Source: Nemopilema nomurai
Lineage: Eukaryota > Cnidaria > Scyphozoa > Rhizostomeae > Rhizostomatidae
DNA: 64,000 nucleotides
Assembly (NCBI GenBank): GCA_003864495.1
Contig: ML133370.1
Coordinates: forward strand, 1 to 64,000
Direction of reading: 5' to 3'
Shown here: positions 46,649 through 60,070 of the stretch, one piece after another
Numbering within the stretch: the stretch's first letter is position 1
Layout of the letters: each line of letters opens with the position of its first letter
Notes under the pieces: generated by a model
The model's input: only the letters and a program-made list of their open reading frames with translations
What the model was told of the DNA's origin: nothing
Databases searched by the model: none
Made by a program: the position numbers and the translations under genes

Positions 46649-49600
46649 TCAAGAAAAGTCGTTCGAGTTGCTGTCATTCATCGGTAAGACGAAAGACAGA
46701 TCGTCGAGGATTCCCACAGAATCTTCAGATCGGTAAACAGGCAACTTGGGGTCCTTGGAATCCTCAGTGGGCGGCTCTTGCACGCTAACCGGGGGCAGGT
46801 GTGCACCCTTGCTTGCATCCGTGGGAGCATTGTTCGATTGCTCATCACCTTTCATTTTCGCCGTCAGCGCCTTGAACTTATTTATGTAATCAACACTGTT
46901 TTCTTCCATCAAGGATTCGAAAACGGCGACCGGCTAAAAAAAGGCGCACAATGGTAAAAGAGAGTCCAAAAGCACAACTCAAGCGATATCTTAATAGCCA
47001 CTAACATTCTTTTTGTTAAAATGAAATACATTCCTTTATTTATCGTATAATAAAGAAATAGAAGAAATGATAAAATCAAATTCGGTAAATGCGGCAAAAC
47101 CCAAGCTTCAGATGGTCTTGCAAAATTCGGCAAGGTCAAGGAGTGGGTTAAATAAAAACACTTCAACACTTCAAAAAGCCAGAATATAAAAATCTTCGTC
47201 AACATTTTATATGAAATGGCCATTAAGAGCTACCTTGCACAAGTGAATTTCTTGGTAACAACTCAAATAAACTCTAATAACGTCATCAAAGATTGCCTCT
47301 GCGAATCCTCTCTTATGATTTAAACTTTCTTACGCTAAACTTCTTAAACTTTCTTAAAGTTTAATATGTACTTACATCTGCATCAGGTTTCATGATCAGT
47401 GAATCGTTATCATAATTCTTTGCGATTTCAGGCTAGAATTAAAAACAATGTTTAAGATGATTAGCGTCAGGTCACAGTGACCCGTTTGTCACTTCAAAAC
47501 ATTCACACCGCACGAGGGGATTTAGGAAAAAATTGTGAATAAGTTCGGCAAGTGCAGTAAACATCACGTTCTCAATAGTGGCACAGTGCTTTAAGTGCAT
47601 ATTAAAAAGAGAATTAGTAATACAGCTTCAAGGTATAGGAAAACAAACCAAGGTGATATTCGTACCTGGATCGGTGAAAAAATAAAAATACATGGCGTTG
47701 AGGCTAACAGTGCCGTGACTAAAAGTAACAACCACAGAAATAAGACTGTCTCAATGCTAATAAACCAGTTCTTTCGCAAGTTAGAACTTGGCAAAATAAC
47801 AAGTCTTTTCGCTTTATCCGTTCTGTAAATCAATTTGAAGCCTTACCCGGTTGTCTGAGTCCATTGGCTTTTCACTTTTTCGAACTACATCTATGAATGA
47901 ATGAAGAAATGTTAATTTGCAGAACTAAATTTAAGAAAACTGCTATAATCAATAGAGCCCCAGAAAAGTCCCCGTGAAAAGCAGTATTGACATAATGTGT
48001 GAAGTAGAATGACATTCTTGAAAAAAGTTCTTCCTGTTAAAAATGCTTTATTGCAAAACGTTAAATTTGAAATAGCCCATATTCTTTACAATTACTCGAG
48101 CACCAGGCAGAAGGGTAAAGATACGAGCGCCATTCTGCATATTGATGCCAAACATTAATGATCGATCAGCAACTTGGACAATTTCCCCATCTATGTGAGC
48201 TGGTTCCATAGTGAAATCAGAGAAAAATGACACGACATACCTAGCAGCTTTGTAATTGATAATTCACTGATCTGAAAAGTAAAGTGAAAACAGTTATAGG
48301 AGCACAAAAGACATTTTCTATGATGGAGGATTTCAAATGATCGAACACTATCTTGAATAAACGAGCATTGTGTTAGCACGAAAATAATCATCTGGTACAA
48401 CAAATATAACATCTCACGACAATCTTACAGTTTTTTCGCTTTTGAATTACGGTTATCATAACGGAACCAGGAAAATGAATAGATAGGAAAAGGCCAGATA
48501 TGGTACTCAAAATCTACCTGAGAGGGTTTTTTGTCTTCAGAATTCTTTTCACTTGTACCTTAAGTTGAAACAAAGTAGAATGAATTAATCAAGGCTTAAA
48601 ATGGATAAGCATTTGAGCAATTTTCATTTATTTGCCACCCCTATCCGTTTCTCTGTCAAAACAAGAGTGACGCGAAATCACTAATATCATTTTCATTACG
48701 CTATGAAACAAAGTCAAATGAAATTTATTTTAAAAAAGAGTGCAAAACTTACCAAGAATGGTGCCCAAGGAAATATCAGGTCCCTAAAAATAAGCTCAAA
48801 TTTAAACAAGGTAGCAACAACAAAAAAGGTTGCATTAAAACATTTGCAGAAAATATCACTAAAATTTTTAGAAAGACCGTCTGAAGTCTTTTCTCTTTCC
48901 TGTCGTTTCAAAATATATCACTACAAATTTTTTCTCACACTACTTTCCTTTATAGGGATCAAAGATAGTGCCGAATTCAAGCGCTGAAGAGTGTCAAGCA
49001 GCGCTAAATTCAGAGGATCAGAACAATACAATGCTCCTTGATTGCAAAGGCGAACGTCCGTATTAGCTAGATGCTCGCTGCACAAACCACAAAAATATAT
49101 GCTGCAGTGGAGTTTAAATTGAAACGTTACTCACATGTACAGCAACGGGGCTTACTAGCTCATCCTTCTTTTGGACATCATCTATAGAAGAAAATTAGAT
49201 TGGATATTAGAAAACACTAAGCTGTGAAGCAACAAAAATTATATGAGCTTCATTGTAACAATTGGAAGAGCTACAACCCATGTGTTCTGTCGTTCAATTC
49301 AGCGGTTCGAAAAGCAATTTTAGGCATTGAAATCCTTGCTGTTGACATTTAGGTCTACTAGCGTTCATTGTGACAGAATAAGACAGTAAAATTGAAAGGC
49401 AAACAAAAGAAAAATGTAAATAATACTTACTTAAAAGTTTGCTAATTGAAATCTCACTCGCCTAAAGTACAAAAATCAAAATGCAATGAGTGAATTTGAG
49501 TGGAGCTTTGAATCAGGTTAATGAAAAAAGAATGGAAGTGCATATCAAACTACTAGAAAATATGGTGATATACGATTGAAAAAATAAAGTGTGTTGATAG

Positions 49601-52600
49601 AAAGGAATAAAATAATATATAAAAAGTAAGAAAACAAATGCGGTCGCGAAAATCAGTAATGAATAGCAACTTAGTCGTTGGAAGACTTGAGAGTTGTACT
49701 GAACAACACAGGGCTAATGCTGCGAAGGTTGTCATGGAATTAGCAACTCTTCTAAACAACTTCAGCTTGTTTCCACAGGGTTTTGATGAAATTTTTATTC
49801 AATTTTCTGGTTGATTCACCGATCAACTCAAACACCCTTGGTGGTGCAGCAATATAGAAATAAAAGTAAACGGCTGAAGGAAGTTTGAAGCATTAACTTC
49901 TAATATATTCTGTCTCCGGCTGCGTAACGTATTGATTCAAAACAATGACCATTAGAATTCCCTGGATAGTTTGTTTATTGGAATACTCAAAACCATGTTT
50001 TAATGCTTCATCAGCCGCTATCACGCAGGAAATATTGCGTACGAGGATTTTTTTTAATTCAGAGCTGCCAACAAAAGTAAGGAATAGTTGCACGATTGAT
50101 ATTTTCTAAATTGGAAATGAATAATTTCTAGAAGATGGCTGTGGGGAATTTATAATTGACGCAAAAGTTCTTTGACGTAATGAATAGTTTAATCGACTTT
50201 GATATTGGATAAGCAATCATCTCAAAAGTGTGCTTTGAAAAATACTGGACGATGTTTTTGAGCTTGATCTCTATGAATGCAGGAAAATGCTTGCATTGCT
50301 TTGTGGTTCCCCGCCAAGCAAATATTTAGGGAAAGAAATTTTTGTAAAACTGCCCGTTTGGCATACTAATCTTCATAGAAAACTTTAGAACTGGAGAAGC
50401 ACTTAAAAAAATGGGGAAAAACTGCCTCAGTAATGGAAAATCTGAACAAGTGCTAGAAATAGTGGAACCAATTTTGTAAATGACCAATCACCGTAATTGA
50501 CAGCCTTTCAGGCGCTCTTCTTACCAATCAGCTATTCATTTTGTCACCTTTTAGTAATTGTCCGACGTTTGCATACTCTGAGGAGTGCGGATAAAAAAGT
50601 GGTTCCGCTTTTTCTGAAATATCAGCCAAAGGTGGTCTCTCGAAATCATCACGGCCAAAGCGGTGACCTTCCTCGACTCCTATTCCCTCGTTCCTGCTCA
50701 CCTCATCGAAAACAGAATTTTTGTTAGCTTAGCTTTTTGTCATTTTCAGAGGCATTCTTTTCAGTTGATATTCAGCACACTGAGCTACATTTCACCCAAG
50801 TTGAGAAAAAAGCGCATTCTTCTTTTTGATGAGTTTTCTCAGTGCTCGCAAGAAAGGGAAAAAGCCAACCATTTTGGACTGCATGGCAATTTCCAACTTG
50901 TGTAATTGTGTTTAGAGCAGTGCGACTCACTTTACATTTGTACTGTAAAGTTTTTGTTGAAGCGTTTCCAGACAAAGAAAGCACTAGTTTAAATTCATAC
51001 CTGTGAAGATTCACAACTCTTTGCAATGGTATCTTTCATATTCCCAACGTCTAAAAAAGAAAAGAGTTTCTTATTCGTAAAGCCAAACACAGCATATTGA
51101 ACGTTGGAAGATTTGCTGACTCTTCATTCAAAAACAATTAAACCAATGTTCAGCTATCGGTTTTTTCCTCGCCAAACTGTTTGAATGACAAAACATTTCT
51201 TGTTACTAATGAGCATTATCTTCATCAACTTCTACTTAAAAAGCTCCTCGCTGGATCCTGTTGGCCAATTTTACTATTTGAATGATACATTTACGAGTGA
51301 TGATTACTTAACAGCCAACAACGTTTCCTTAGCAACAACAAAGTTGTAAAAATTCTTACCAAGGATCCCACTTAGCGACAGTTCAGATATCTGTAAAAAA
51401 TTTCAGGAAATCATTTAAAATATTTTTTCGATTTACAAGTATTTAGAAAGCATTATCTCTATTCACAGCCATATTGAAGTTCAAACTTGATATACAATGT
51501 AAGACTAGGAGAAAGAAAAACAGCACTTGTTCACATGAATGACTTAAAAATAAAAGTTCACGGGAACGCAGTGAGTGTTTGGCATTATTTACTAAAATGC
51601 CATTAGCCCACTAACCCCCTCGAAGCTGGATAAGGGAGAAGGAAGACAAAGCTATGTTTCCAAACAGGGCTAACTAGGTTAGTCGTCTTCATTAATTCAG
51701 CTACGGTTTACAGACAAGGCAAGGCAGCAGAAACCACAGTAGACTACGCATAAGGGATCAGGATATGAGCTTGGGATATTACACCCTTGAGAGCCTGCAT
51801 CTTTTTGATAGGCAAAAGGCAACAATTCTACAAATCTTTAAGCAATACTGCCACTGAAATGAAAAATGAAAACTAGGCATATAGCAGTTTGAGCCTAAAA
51901 ATGTTTGGTGCTGGATTTGATGCAAACCAAATTTACGCAATTTCTACTCACATCGCCCCCGAACCAGTTGTGCTCGAAATTAACTGGTTGCATCTTGATC
52001 CCATCATTTTCGCTTTTTGACGGCGTCGCGGTAGGACATTTGACTGGCGTTGTGAGAACGGACGAGACTGTTGTTGTTGCTGCTGCTTCACTAACGGCAG
52101 CTGCAAACTTTCTCAACATTGGAAGCTGTTCAGGTGAGGTGGGATCTTTCGTTGAAGCGGTTGCTGAAACGATTGGACCACTTCGTGCCTCCTTGCTCTC
52201 AGCAAAATTTGACACCTTACTAGATTTCTCAGTTCCATTTTTGCATAAATTTTTCGTAAGTCCGGATAATATGGTTGAGAGATTTATGGATTCACTTCCA
52301 ATCTGAGAATCTGCCTCGGATCTAGAATCATCTGTCGTTGCTAAAAAGGCCGAGAGGTCGAATTCGTTGGCATCCGCCGGATGCTTTCTTTCAGCGATGC
52401 TGCCCAAGCAAGGCAGTTTTGATGGTGTTTCTGTTTCGGTGACAGATGTGGGATGTAGTCTTTTGACGGGCGCTTTGGCTCGGCCGCCTTCTTGTATCAC
52501 CTCCACTTGCACCTTGTTCGACAAATCAGATAACTGACTTGTTGGAGAGCTCCATATTGTCAGTTTGGTAGACAACGAGGAGGTTGTGGGCACTGAGAAA

Positions 52601-55600
52601 ATCGTAGATGTGGCAGGACGTGCTATAGAAGATGGTTTCGATAATTCAATTATGCATAAACAACTTGAAAAAGGATAAAATAGCTTTCAATGGTCTAGAA
52701 CCCTTGAGGAACGCTTTTAGTCAATGAATAATCGCCAGCCAAGACCGCTGGGCCAAGAGCCAAACTCTTAAATAAAACGTGTCTAGCGAGTTGAGACACT
52801 CTTTGGAGAATATTAGAAAGGCATTTCAACATTCTTCAAGTTGTAAAAAGATTACGGAAAGTATTACTTCGGAGCTTTATTAAGAAAGAATAATTAAAGG
52901 TGCAAGTAAATTAAGTAAAGTAGGCATCGAGCTTATATTCAAGTAAAGCCACTGTCCTATTTTCTTTATACTATTAGATTATTTTCCATTTTCTGAGTCA
53001 TCTTTGTTCCGTTTACCCTTGATATGACACGATTCGGTTCGGTTCAAATATTCTACAGATCCTCATCAAATGTCTAATAACTTCAGATAAAAATTTACAA
53101 ATCTGCAGGCCTCTAGCATAGCAATCTTGAGGAAAAGCATTAACAAGGCACATTATCATCCTTAGCCGGGTGCCCATTCGTCAAAAAGCAAATGAAATGC
53201 GGAGTACAGATGACAAACAGTTGATGCTTGCAAATACCTACCGCTCGGAGATTCTATCACAGGTGAACTGACAGTAGTTGTTGCTGTTGGTAGCCCGCTG
53301 TTGACAAGCTGCGTTGAAACAGCTGGCAATTGGGCGTATTGCACCAGCCTTGCCGGCTGTGGGACAATATTCACAGCGACCGCCTTGGCCACTAAAGTTT
53401 TAAAGGCCGGTTGAATGGGCCTAGGTCTTGGTACAACTTTACGATGAATAATGTTTGTGCTTGGCGGCGTTATTACATTTGTAAGTGCAGGTAGCATACT
53501 GACAGGTGTTGTTTTTAAGGTCGAGGTAGTAATAACCGGCTTCGGTCCGGAAAACAACGGATCCGGAGCTGGAATAGTGATGTAAGATTTACTTGCTAGG
53601 CCCGGCTTTGGCGCATCTGTAACTCTCGGGGTCTGGGCTGCTCTTGAGGCACTGGGCGTAACTTTGATTGGTTGCGTCGAAACCTTTACCGACTTTACTA
53701 GGTCTCTTTGTGCTAGCATTACCAACTTATCAAAGCCTTTGTCTGAATATTCGGAGCATTTACCGATTTTTGTTTCAAGGTCGTATTCCAAGCGAATCAC
53801 TGCGGGTCTATTTAGGCTTAGAAAACAGGCTTGGAGGTCCTTTTCGGTGCAGTTTTCTGTTTTCAAAGGAAAAAAAGGAGCCGATTTCTCATCGCCTGAC
53901 TCCTTCGCTGTCACCTCGTCCTTGGTTTCCCTTGATGACGCAGCCGCACCGTCAGCGGAGGGAGTGATTGACTGTGAAGGAGACATTGTCGGGTTTTTGC
54001 AGGCATATGAGGCTATGACGTTTCCCCCTAATAACGGTGCAGCAAAATTTGTAATCGCCTTCGTAGTGGCTACAACCGAGCATTCACCTTCGGTTCGCGG
54101 TAAAGACAACGTTAACTGTGCAGTGGTAGGAGCATTTGGCAAACATTTTGATGTTGATGCAGCGTTACATAACGTACTTCCCGGCAAAATATGGGGTTGA
54201 CTTGTCGACGGGATTATGGGGTCAATGGCAGCTATTTGATAAGCTGCTGGATTTGATACTGGAACCCCTGCATCAAACTGAGAATTCAATTTCTCTAAGG
54301 GTTGGGAAAGCGTATTCGCCTGTGGTTCTGTAGATAACGTGTTCGGAGATGACGACTTAATCTCTACGCTTTTACTACTTATAAGTTCTTTCGGTGGAAA
54401 AAGGTGGACAGACGCATCGTCCGAGCTGGCTTCCTTTGAGCAGAATCGCCTTTCGATCAATTTGATGAGAGACTTGACCTTCAAAGTTATTGGCAGCGCG
54501 TTTAACCTGATACGCGGGTTATACGCGAGACACTGAGCCATTGTCCACGCGTTATTTGAATGAGGATACAGTTCAACATCAATACTCTCTGGAATACTAT
54601 CAAGCTGCCTTGTAGATTTATCGTCATCATCTATCAATTTTTTAAGGAACCTGCAAATGGGAGGTTTGATGCGAATTTTTCTTCCCTTATGTCGCACAGT
54701 CGTCGATCCAGTTGTAACGAGTTCGTCCAGCCGTTTCAAATCCTTGTTTCCAAAACCACGACATTTCTTCCTCAGCTCCCCATAACAGATTAAGCAATAC
54801 AGTTCATGCTGCAGTCTCTTGCTCTCACAAGGCTGCAAGCTGACCGCTTTGGAAATCTGCTTCCAGGTGCGGTAATAGAAATAGCGGATTTGGTCTTTGT
54901 TACGTGGCTCGCACTCCTTCACGGACTTGCCTCTCGTTTTCGATTTACGATCCATGTAAGAGCAAATCTTGTCAAAATCTTTTCCAAACTCCGAAATTGC
55001 TTCAAAGAACAAGTCTTTATCTGCCTTCGCCCATGATCCCCAATGTCGTTTTTGTTTACCTTTTGTATCGTGGTCAAACTCGTCAATTTCTACCGCGTTG
55101 TTTTCTACAAGAAAGAGCTTCACCATTCAAATCAATGTTACTCATAAAGAATTGCTCAAAATAATATTGACAACTTATTTTTTCCACAAATCACCCTTTT
55201 CCCGTTTTGAATCAAAACTTTTCCACTTAGAGAAAATGTCTTCTTTACTCATTTGGTGCATACTCTATCCCTTGCTATGATCCATGTTAAGAAATGAAGT
55301 TACCCTGTTATGTCAACCATATAAAAAGCAACTGAACATTTTTATCAATTTGAACATGGTATAATGAAACTATTGAAATATGCATGTCCTTCAAAAGAAC
55401 AAAAACTTACAATGCTAGAGAAGCATCAGGAAGTGTGACTACAATAAACATAGGCAAACTGCATAAGGCAAAGACAAAATGGTGCAATTATATTGCAGCT
55501 GGCCCTTCCATGCTTTGCTGAACATAAATTTAACTAGCAAAAGTAAATGAATTGTTCCAAAGGGGAGCTTAATATTCGTCACATTATTCAAAAGAAGGCC

Positions 55601-56450
55601 ACCTCATAATATTTGGATGCTAGTCAAAGTATAATTTATCTTACAGTTATATATTGTGGATTTACCAACAATTCATAACATTTACTGACCAACTTTCCAA
55701 TAGTTGGGGGGTTATCCCCCTTACAGACCCTGCTAAGTATGCCCCTTGGTTTAGATTCACTGCTTAAGCAATAAACATCAAGATCAATAATAGCTAAATA
55801 GAAAAACGGCTTGCACATTTTCTATTACTCGACACCCTTTTCAGCATCCATAAAAAATGAGGGAGAAAAAGTAGGAGAGAAAATGTTTACATGATGGATG
55901 AAGTGTTGTGTCTTGCATCTTAGCAAAATGTGGTGTCTTGCAACAAGTAAATGCAGTAAATTTCAGGCAGTTTCATAAACAAGGTATTCAAGGTAGCAAA
56001 ATAGGAAATAAGATGTGGTTTAATAAAGAATTAATAAAAAAATCCAAGTACTATCTGTAAGGTTTTATATTCTTTTTGCTGGTTAGAAAATATTTATGCA
56101 TTTAGAATGCATAAGATCGTTTTTCTTAAAGCACAAAAATTAGTAACGAATTGCATGAAAATTACAGCAGAGAAAAATTGCAGAAGTTGGAAGAAAAAAT
56201 GTTGGCCAAAGATGAAAATGGAACATTCAAAAGACTGGGCAATTTACAGACCTTCATCCTTTTCTCTTTTGTCATTTTCAATCCTTAGTTTTTCTTCCTT
56301 CTCCTTTTGCTCAATTTCTTCCCTCTTTCTTTTAAGAATCAATTGTTTTTTATGACTTAGTCTAAGGCTTTTCTTTGTTCTTCTGGATCCATCTTCTGCT
56401 AAATCATTATCCATCCCATCTTGCTCAATAGCCATTATCAAATTGACCAT
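46649..56450 (-). CDS. CRAMP1: Cramped chromatin regulator homologue (SANT domain)
   Basis: Nuclear chromatin regulator of the Cramped family, linked in animals to Polycomb-type silencing and histone H1 gene control. Thirteen coding exons: 56252-56450, 53242-55104, 51952-52622, 51360-51390, 51001-51050, 49431-49461, 49135-49181, 48753-48783, 48518-48558, 48241-48271, 47847-47890, 47376-47432, 46649-46933. These give 1,126 residues, all phases consistent. Exon 1 is a basic coiled coil. The SANT domain (about 87-154) begins HWGSWAKADKDLFFEAISEF and ends YFYYRTWKQISKAV. Family blocks LYCLICYGELRKK, TTVRHKGRKIRIKPP and VELYPHSNNAW follow. Residues about 290-900 are disordered and Ser/Thr/Pro/Ala-rich. 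Exons 4, 6, 8 and 10 are 31-nt microexons repeating one short motif. The ATG at 56450 is the first in frame; ATG triplets upstream suggest a uORF if the AG near 56485 is used. Confidence 0.9.
47847..51390 (-). repeat. Tandem two-exon cassette array inside CRAMP1 (4 copies)
   Basis: Four microexons of exactly 31 nt (51360-51390, 49431-49461, 48753-48783, 48241-48271) alternate with spacer exons of 50, 47, 41 and 44 nt. Each microexon enters in phase 0 and leaves in phase 1; each spacer enters in phase 1 and leaves in phase 0. The 31-nt exons encode ISELSLSGIL, ASEISISKLL, GPDISLGTIL and ISELSITKLL. A fifth likely copy (SINLSTILSG) lies inside exon 3. The pattern implies repeated duplication of a two-exon unit. 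Confidence 0.85.
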
Positions 56451-56777
56451 TTTATGCTCTTGAATGCAACAAACTCATCATCATCTAGCAAAAAAGTCAT
56501 ATGAAAAGTCGCTATCAATATTAAATTTATTGATCAACATTGAAAAGGACAAATAAGTTCAATTTAAAACTTGCTATAGCGAAAAATTGGATTGATCAAC
56601 TATGATAAATTTATACTCATAAGAATTAACAATGAATCATGATAATTGACAGGTTACTTATAATAATCCAACAACAATATTATGTTGACATTTATTCAAT
56701 GATTCATGATTGATGATGATTTCTAATAACATGAGTTTAGCAGTTAAACATCTTCTTACTGGCTCTTCCGTCTTAAT

Positions 56778-57040
56778 TCAAGACATTAGCCTTGCCACTT
56801 TTTTCTTCCATTCCTTTCGCTCATAATTGTTCTCAGTTAGTTCATCTACTGTTTTATTTATTGGTTTCAGGTCTTTATTCATTTGTCTGATCCATGTCTG
56901 TTTTGGTCTTCCCCAATTACCCTTCACTTTTTTCAAATGTTCTCTGAAAGCTAATTTTGCTGGTGTTTTTTCTGGCAACCTTAACATGGGCCCAAGCCAG
57001 TTTAATCGCCGTTTCTTTATTTCGGTTGTGGTGATTGTCT
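56778..57040 (-). mobile_element. LINE-type retrotransposon ORF2 C-terminal fragment
   Basis: The minus-strand reading TTTEIKKRRLNWLGPMLRLP, then GNWGRPKQTWIRQMNKDL, ending KKVARLMS and a stop. The RRLxWLGHxxRxP and GRPKxTWxRxxxxDL patterns mark the tail that follows the RT domain in many animal LINEs. No RT core is present, so this is a 5'-truncated copy. Confidence 0.75.
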
Positions 57041-57733
57041 GATGTGATCTTTTATAGCAGTTAAACAGTCTGTCATAATTTTATTTAGACACTTTGAAAC
57101 GTTAGGATAATTTTCTTGGCGAGAATGGAAACATTGCTTGAAAATTTTTTGTGGTGGCCATCCTTAGTCCACACAGTGTCTGCCACTGCATCTCAATTCC
57201 AGAAAAGTTGCACATTATACAAAAACAAAAAAAATAACCAAGTCCAAAAACTCAAGTAATAAAAAAAGCTATACACAACAAATTAATCGACAATAATCAA
57301 ATATTCAGCTAGTTTTTCCCTGAAAATGTGGACGGAAGTATCTCCAGCAGTTGGCGAGCATTCGTAGGGAAGTTCTTTAATGGCGTGGTAGGTCGCCTGT
57401 CATTACCAAGAGCCCGGCGAAGGAAAACAATAGCTCTGTTGGGAACACATCAAAAATTGAACTTTCCAACAGATCAAACTAAGATTTACAGAGAAAACTG
57501 AACCCGACACGAACTAGAAAGCCGCCTCTTCAATGAAAGTCGTGATAGTCTCGTGAAACATGTCGCCATTGAAGGCTGTTAGTCACGGCAGCCGCTAGAG
57601 GGATCCGCTCTTGAATTTAGAAATCTTTTGCTTCCAAAAACTTTTTGAAAAAATGGCAAAAAGTAGATTTTGATAGTCTTGAACTAGATCTACATACTTC
57701 CAAATTAGCTCTAAGCTAATGATAAATACTTAC

Positions 57734-57835
57734 AAAGGAGAACCATGGAACATCAGTAATTTGGCCGTTACCAAACAGAATTTGGACGACACCCTGTGTG
57801 GGAACTTTGAGCACTTTAATCACGAAATAATCCGC
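57734..57835 (-). other. Unassigned candidate exon
   Basis: A 102-nt open segment between a plausible acceptor (ctag, 57836-57839) and a strong donor (gtaagt at 57733-57728 on the minus strand). It encodes 34 residues in phase 0-0, including GVVQILFGNGQITDVPWFSF. It has the amino-acid look of a real beta-rich domain, but no neighbouring exons were found and it does not join CRAMP1 exon 1 in phase. Confidence 0.3.
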
Positions 57836-59664
57836 CTAGTTTTCCAGCAATTCTCAATGTAAACGCAACAGCTAGTATCGGCTATCAAATCTGACGATAA
57901 CATGCGCGTTGAAACAGCTTTGTGAGACTACAAATCTCGCGCAAAGTTGAGTAAATCTACACTTCCACAAACAACAGCCCTCTTTAATTCCTTCAAACTG
58001 ATGAATTTCGCGGGAGACAACTAAACCAAGTGGCCTCTCTTTCGTCTGACCTCTTTTCGATAAAGAAGAGAAATCAAAGCTGATGAAGGCACCAGCGCCC
58101 CAATCCATACCCTTAATAAAGACGATTTAATTGGCTTTTGGTGCTGAGGTCTCACACCACGCCGCGCCATGCTACGAGTTTTTACGTTTACCATCCAATT
58201 TGCAGCATCTTTGAATTTAGAGAAAAATAAGACTTACGTCAAAATAAGAAAGAGACAATTTTCCATTGAGACTGCTATTGGCAGAGCAACTAGTCTAGTT
58301 TGTTTCCTGGTCTCCAACGACGCTCCACTTTTTGCAAGTTGCACCCCTTTGAGTCTATTTTTGTAGTAGTATGGTAAGGTATCTGTCACATCATACGCCT
58401 GTCAGTCAAATTACTGTTCACGTGACTTATCATGAATATTTAGTGTGAAATGAACATGATAAGGTATGAACCGAGTTAAATTTCTTGTTATGTTGAGTTC
58501 GTGAAAACGTGTAAAACATAACGAGTGCGTAATTTTCACCTATCGCTTATCAATGTAAACACCTCTCAATGTCTTGGTCTCATCAGAGGCCCTGGTTTTT
58601 ACAGATCGAATGATAATGACATTTCGCTGGGGGCAATCCCTTAGTTTGTAACTAGCAAAAGGAGGTCAGCGGTATCTAGAAAGGTGGCAAAGCCTATCGG
58701 AATCATTGCATTGCTGAGAGCATCCTCGCCTACCATGGATATCGACAAAGTTATTGAGATGGGATTTAAATGAGTCTAGGAAAAACTTTTAGCCATGAAC
58801 AGATTTTCGGGGTGTGAATTTATAACTAGATGCAGTTTTTTTCATAGCGATTTACGTTTGGGAAGTTGTGCTAATTAAGTAAAGTTGCTTGCTAAGATAA
58901 GACTATTATTGAACCTGAAGTGGTATTCCGAAAGTCAGTTGTTTCATAAAACTTTAAGATTCTTGTGCTTTTAATTGCCCCACGTGATTTATTTGGCTTG
59001 ATTTATTTTCTGACAATTTTGCCAGCATAATTTTCTTACATGTTTTTTTTAAGTTAAACGTCTTAACTTGTGGAATGATACTCGACGGTGTATCAAGTCT
59101 CTCAACAACCCTGCTACACACAACTTGCAAACTATGCCTTTAGTTCTGTTATACTCTTCAAGTGTCAACTCGGAAAATTGAAAAATAACTTATCAATACC
59201 TGCATATATATAACTTATTACAGATATAGTGCTATGAAATAAAGGAAATAAGTTGTGCTAAGTGCAAGCTGCCCTATTATTAACTGCCGAATAAAATATA
59301 ACTGCCCTATTATTAATGCAAATATTTACGAAAATACTATTTTTAAAGTGCCGACGGAATAAAATTTGGGGGCTGCCCATTGCAATCCCTCTCATTCAGT
59401 GCACCGCTTTAAAGGAAACAAACTAAAGTTTGACAGTTATTGGGGGCTGCAGCCTCCTGAGTCCCCGGCTCCTACGGGCCTGTTTACAATTGTTGCTAAT
59501 TACAGATGCTAAAATTACAGTACGACAGTCTCCATTCTATGCTTTGTTATGTTTAAAGGAAGCTTTAGATTCGCTGGACTGCATTTTAAATTCTTTTTTG
59601 TTGTTCAGCCTCCCCCCTCCGAAAAATTGACTTTATTGGAAATTTTGCCACCCCGGATGTGAAG

Positions 59665-60051
59665 TGTTGTATAGTGAGGCTCCTCCGCATAGGGTTGCAT
59701 AATTACTATGCAATCGACACATGAGTTACTATTGCACCACTATTGCATCGCTTGCACCATGTAGAATTAACTGACTCTGATTGGACATTGATTTCATCAT
59801 CCTTATTTTCATTGGACATTTTGCTATTGCACCATCTATTGTTTTGTATGTATAAAAATGTAGCTTGGCTGTAGACACATATATATATATACACACAGAT
59901 ACAGAGTTTTGAGAGAAGTAGAATTAGACGCCAGACGAGAAGTAAGACGCAAGAAAAGATTTAGCCGTGTTTCAAGGTCGTAAGTTTCTTTTAATTTACC
60001 TTTCGATTAACTCACGCAATTTATGTTAAATCGCCAGTGTAAGATTTAACA
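59665..60051 (+). repeat. Putative 5' LTR
   Basis: Proposed from TGTTGTATAG at 59665 to TTTAACA at 60051 (TG...CA ends), with a TATA box (tataaaaatg, 59851-59860) and the primer-binding site starting two bases after the right end. The right end is well placed. The left end cannot be verified without the 3' LTR. Confidence 0.55.
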
Positions 60052-60053
60052 TC

Positions 60054-60070
60054 TGGTGCGCCGTGTGAGG
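60054..60070 (+). promoter_or_regulatory. Putative tRNA primer-binding site
   Basis: TGGTGCGCCGTGTGAGG begins with TGG, complementary to a tRNA 3' CCA end. It sits immediately after the proposed LTR, as expected for minus-strand priming. The tRNA species was not determined. Confidence 0.6.

Larger units (their letters stand above)
56451..59664. other. Intergenic region upstream of CRAMP1, mostly repeats
   Basis: It contains a LINE C-terminal fragment (56778-57040) and one unassigned candidate exon (57734-57835). It also has GC-rich repeat-like sequence near 59350-59490 (ggggctgcagcctcctgag) and short direct repeats of ctgccctattattaa near 59270-59320. The CRAMP1 promoter should lie here. No complete gene seen. 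Confidence 0.45.

Noticed and set aside
48048..48233. Minus-strand 61-codon ORF in CRAMP1 intron 10 with a protein-like composition (ARIFTLLPGARVIVKNMGYF)
   Set aside because: It has no splice sites that fit CRAMP1 phases and no family I can name. It could be a repeat fragment; not strong enough to list as a gene.
51905..52306. Plus-strand ORF of 133 codons
   Set aside because: Antisense to CRAMP1 exon 3, which joins its neighbours in phase.
53664..55280. Several plus-strand ORFs of 65-178 codons
   Set aside because: They are antisense shadows of the large CRAMP1 exon 2; the minus-strand reading has the SANT domain and consistent splicing.
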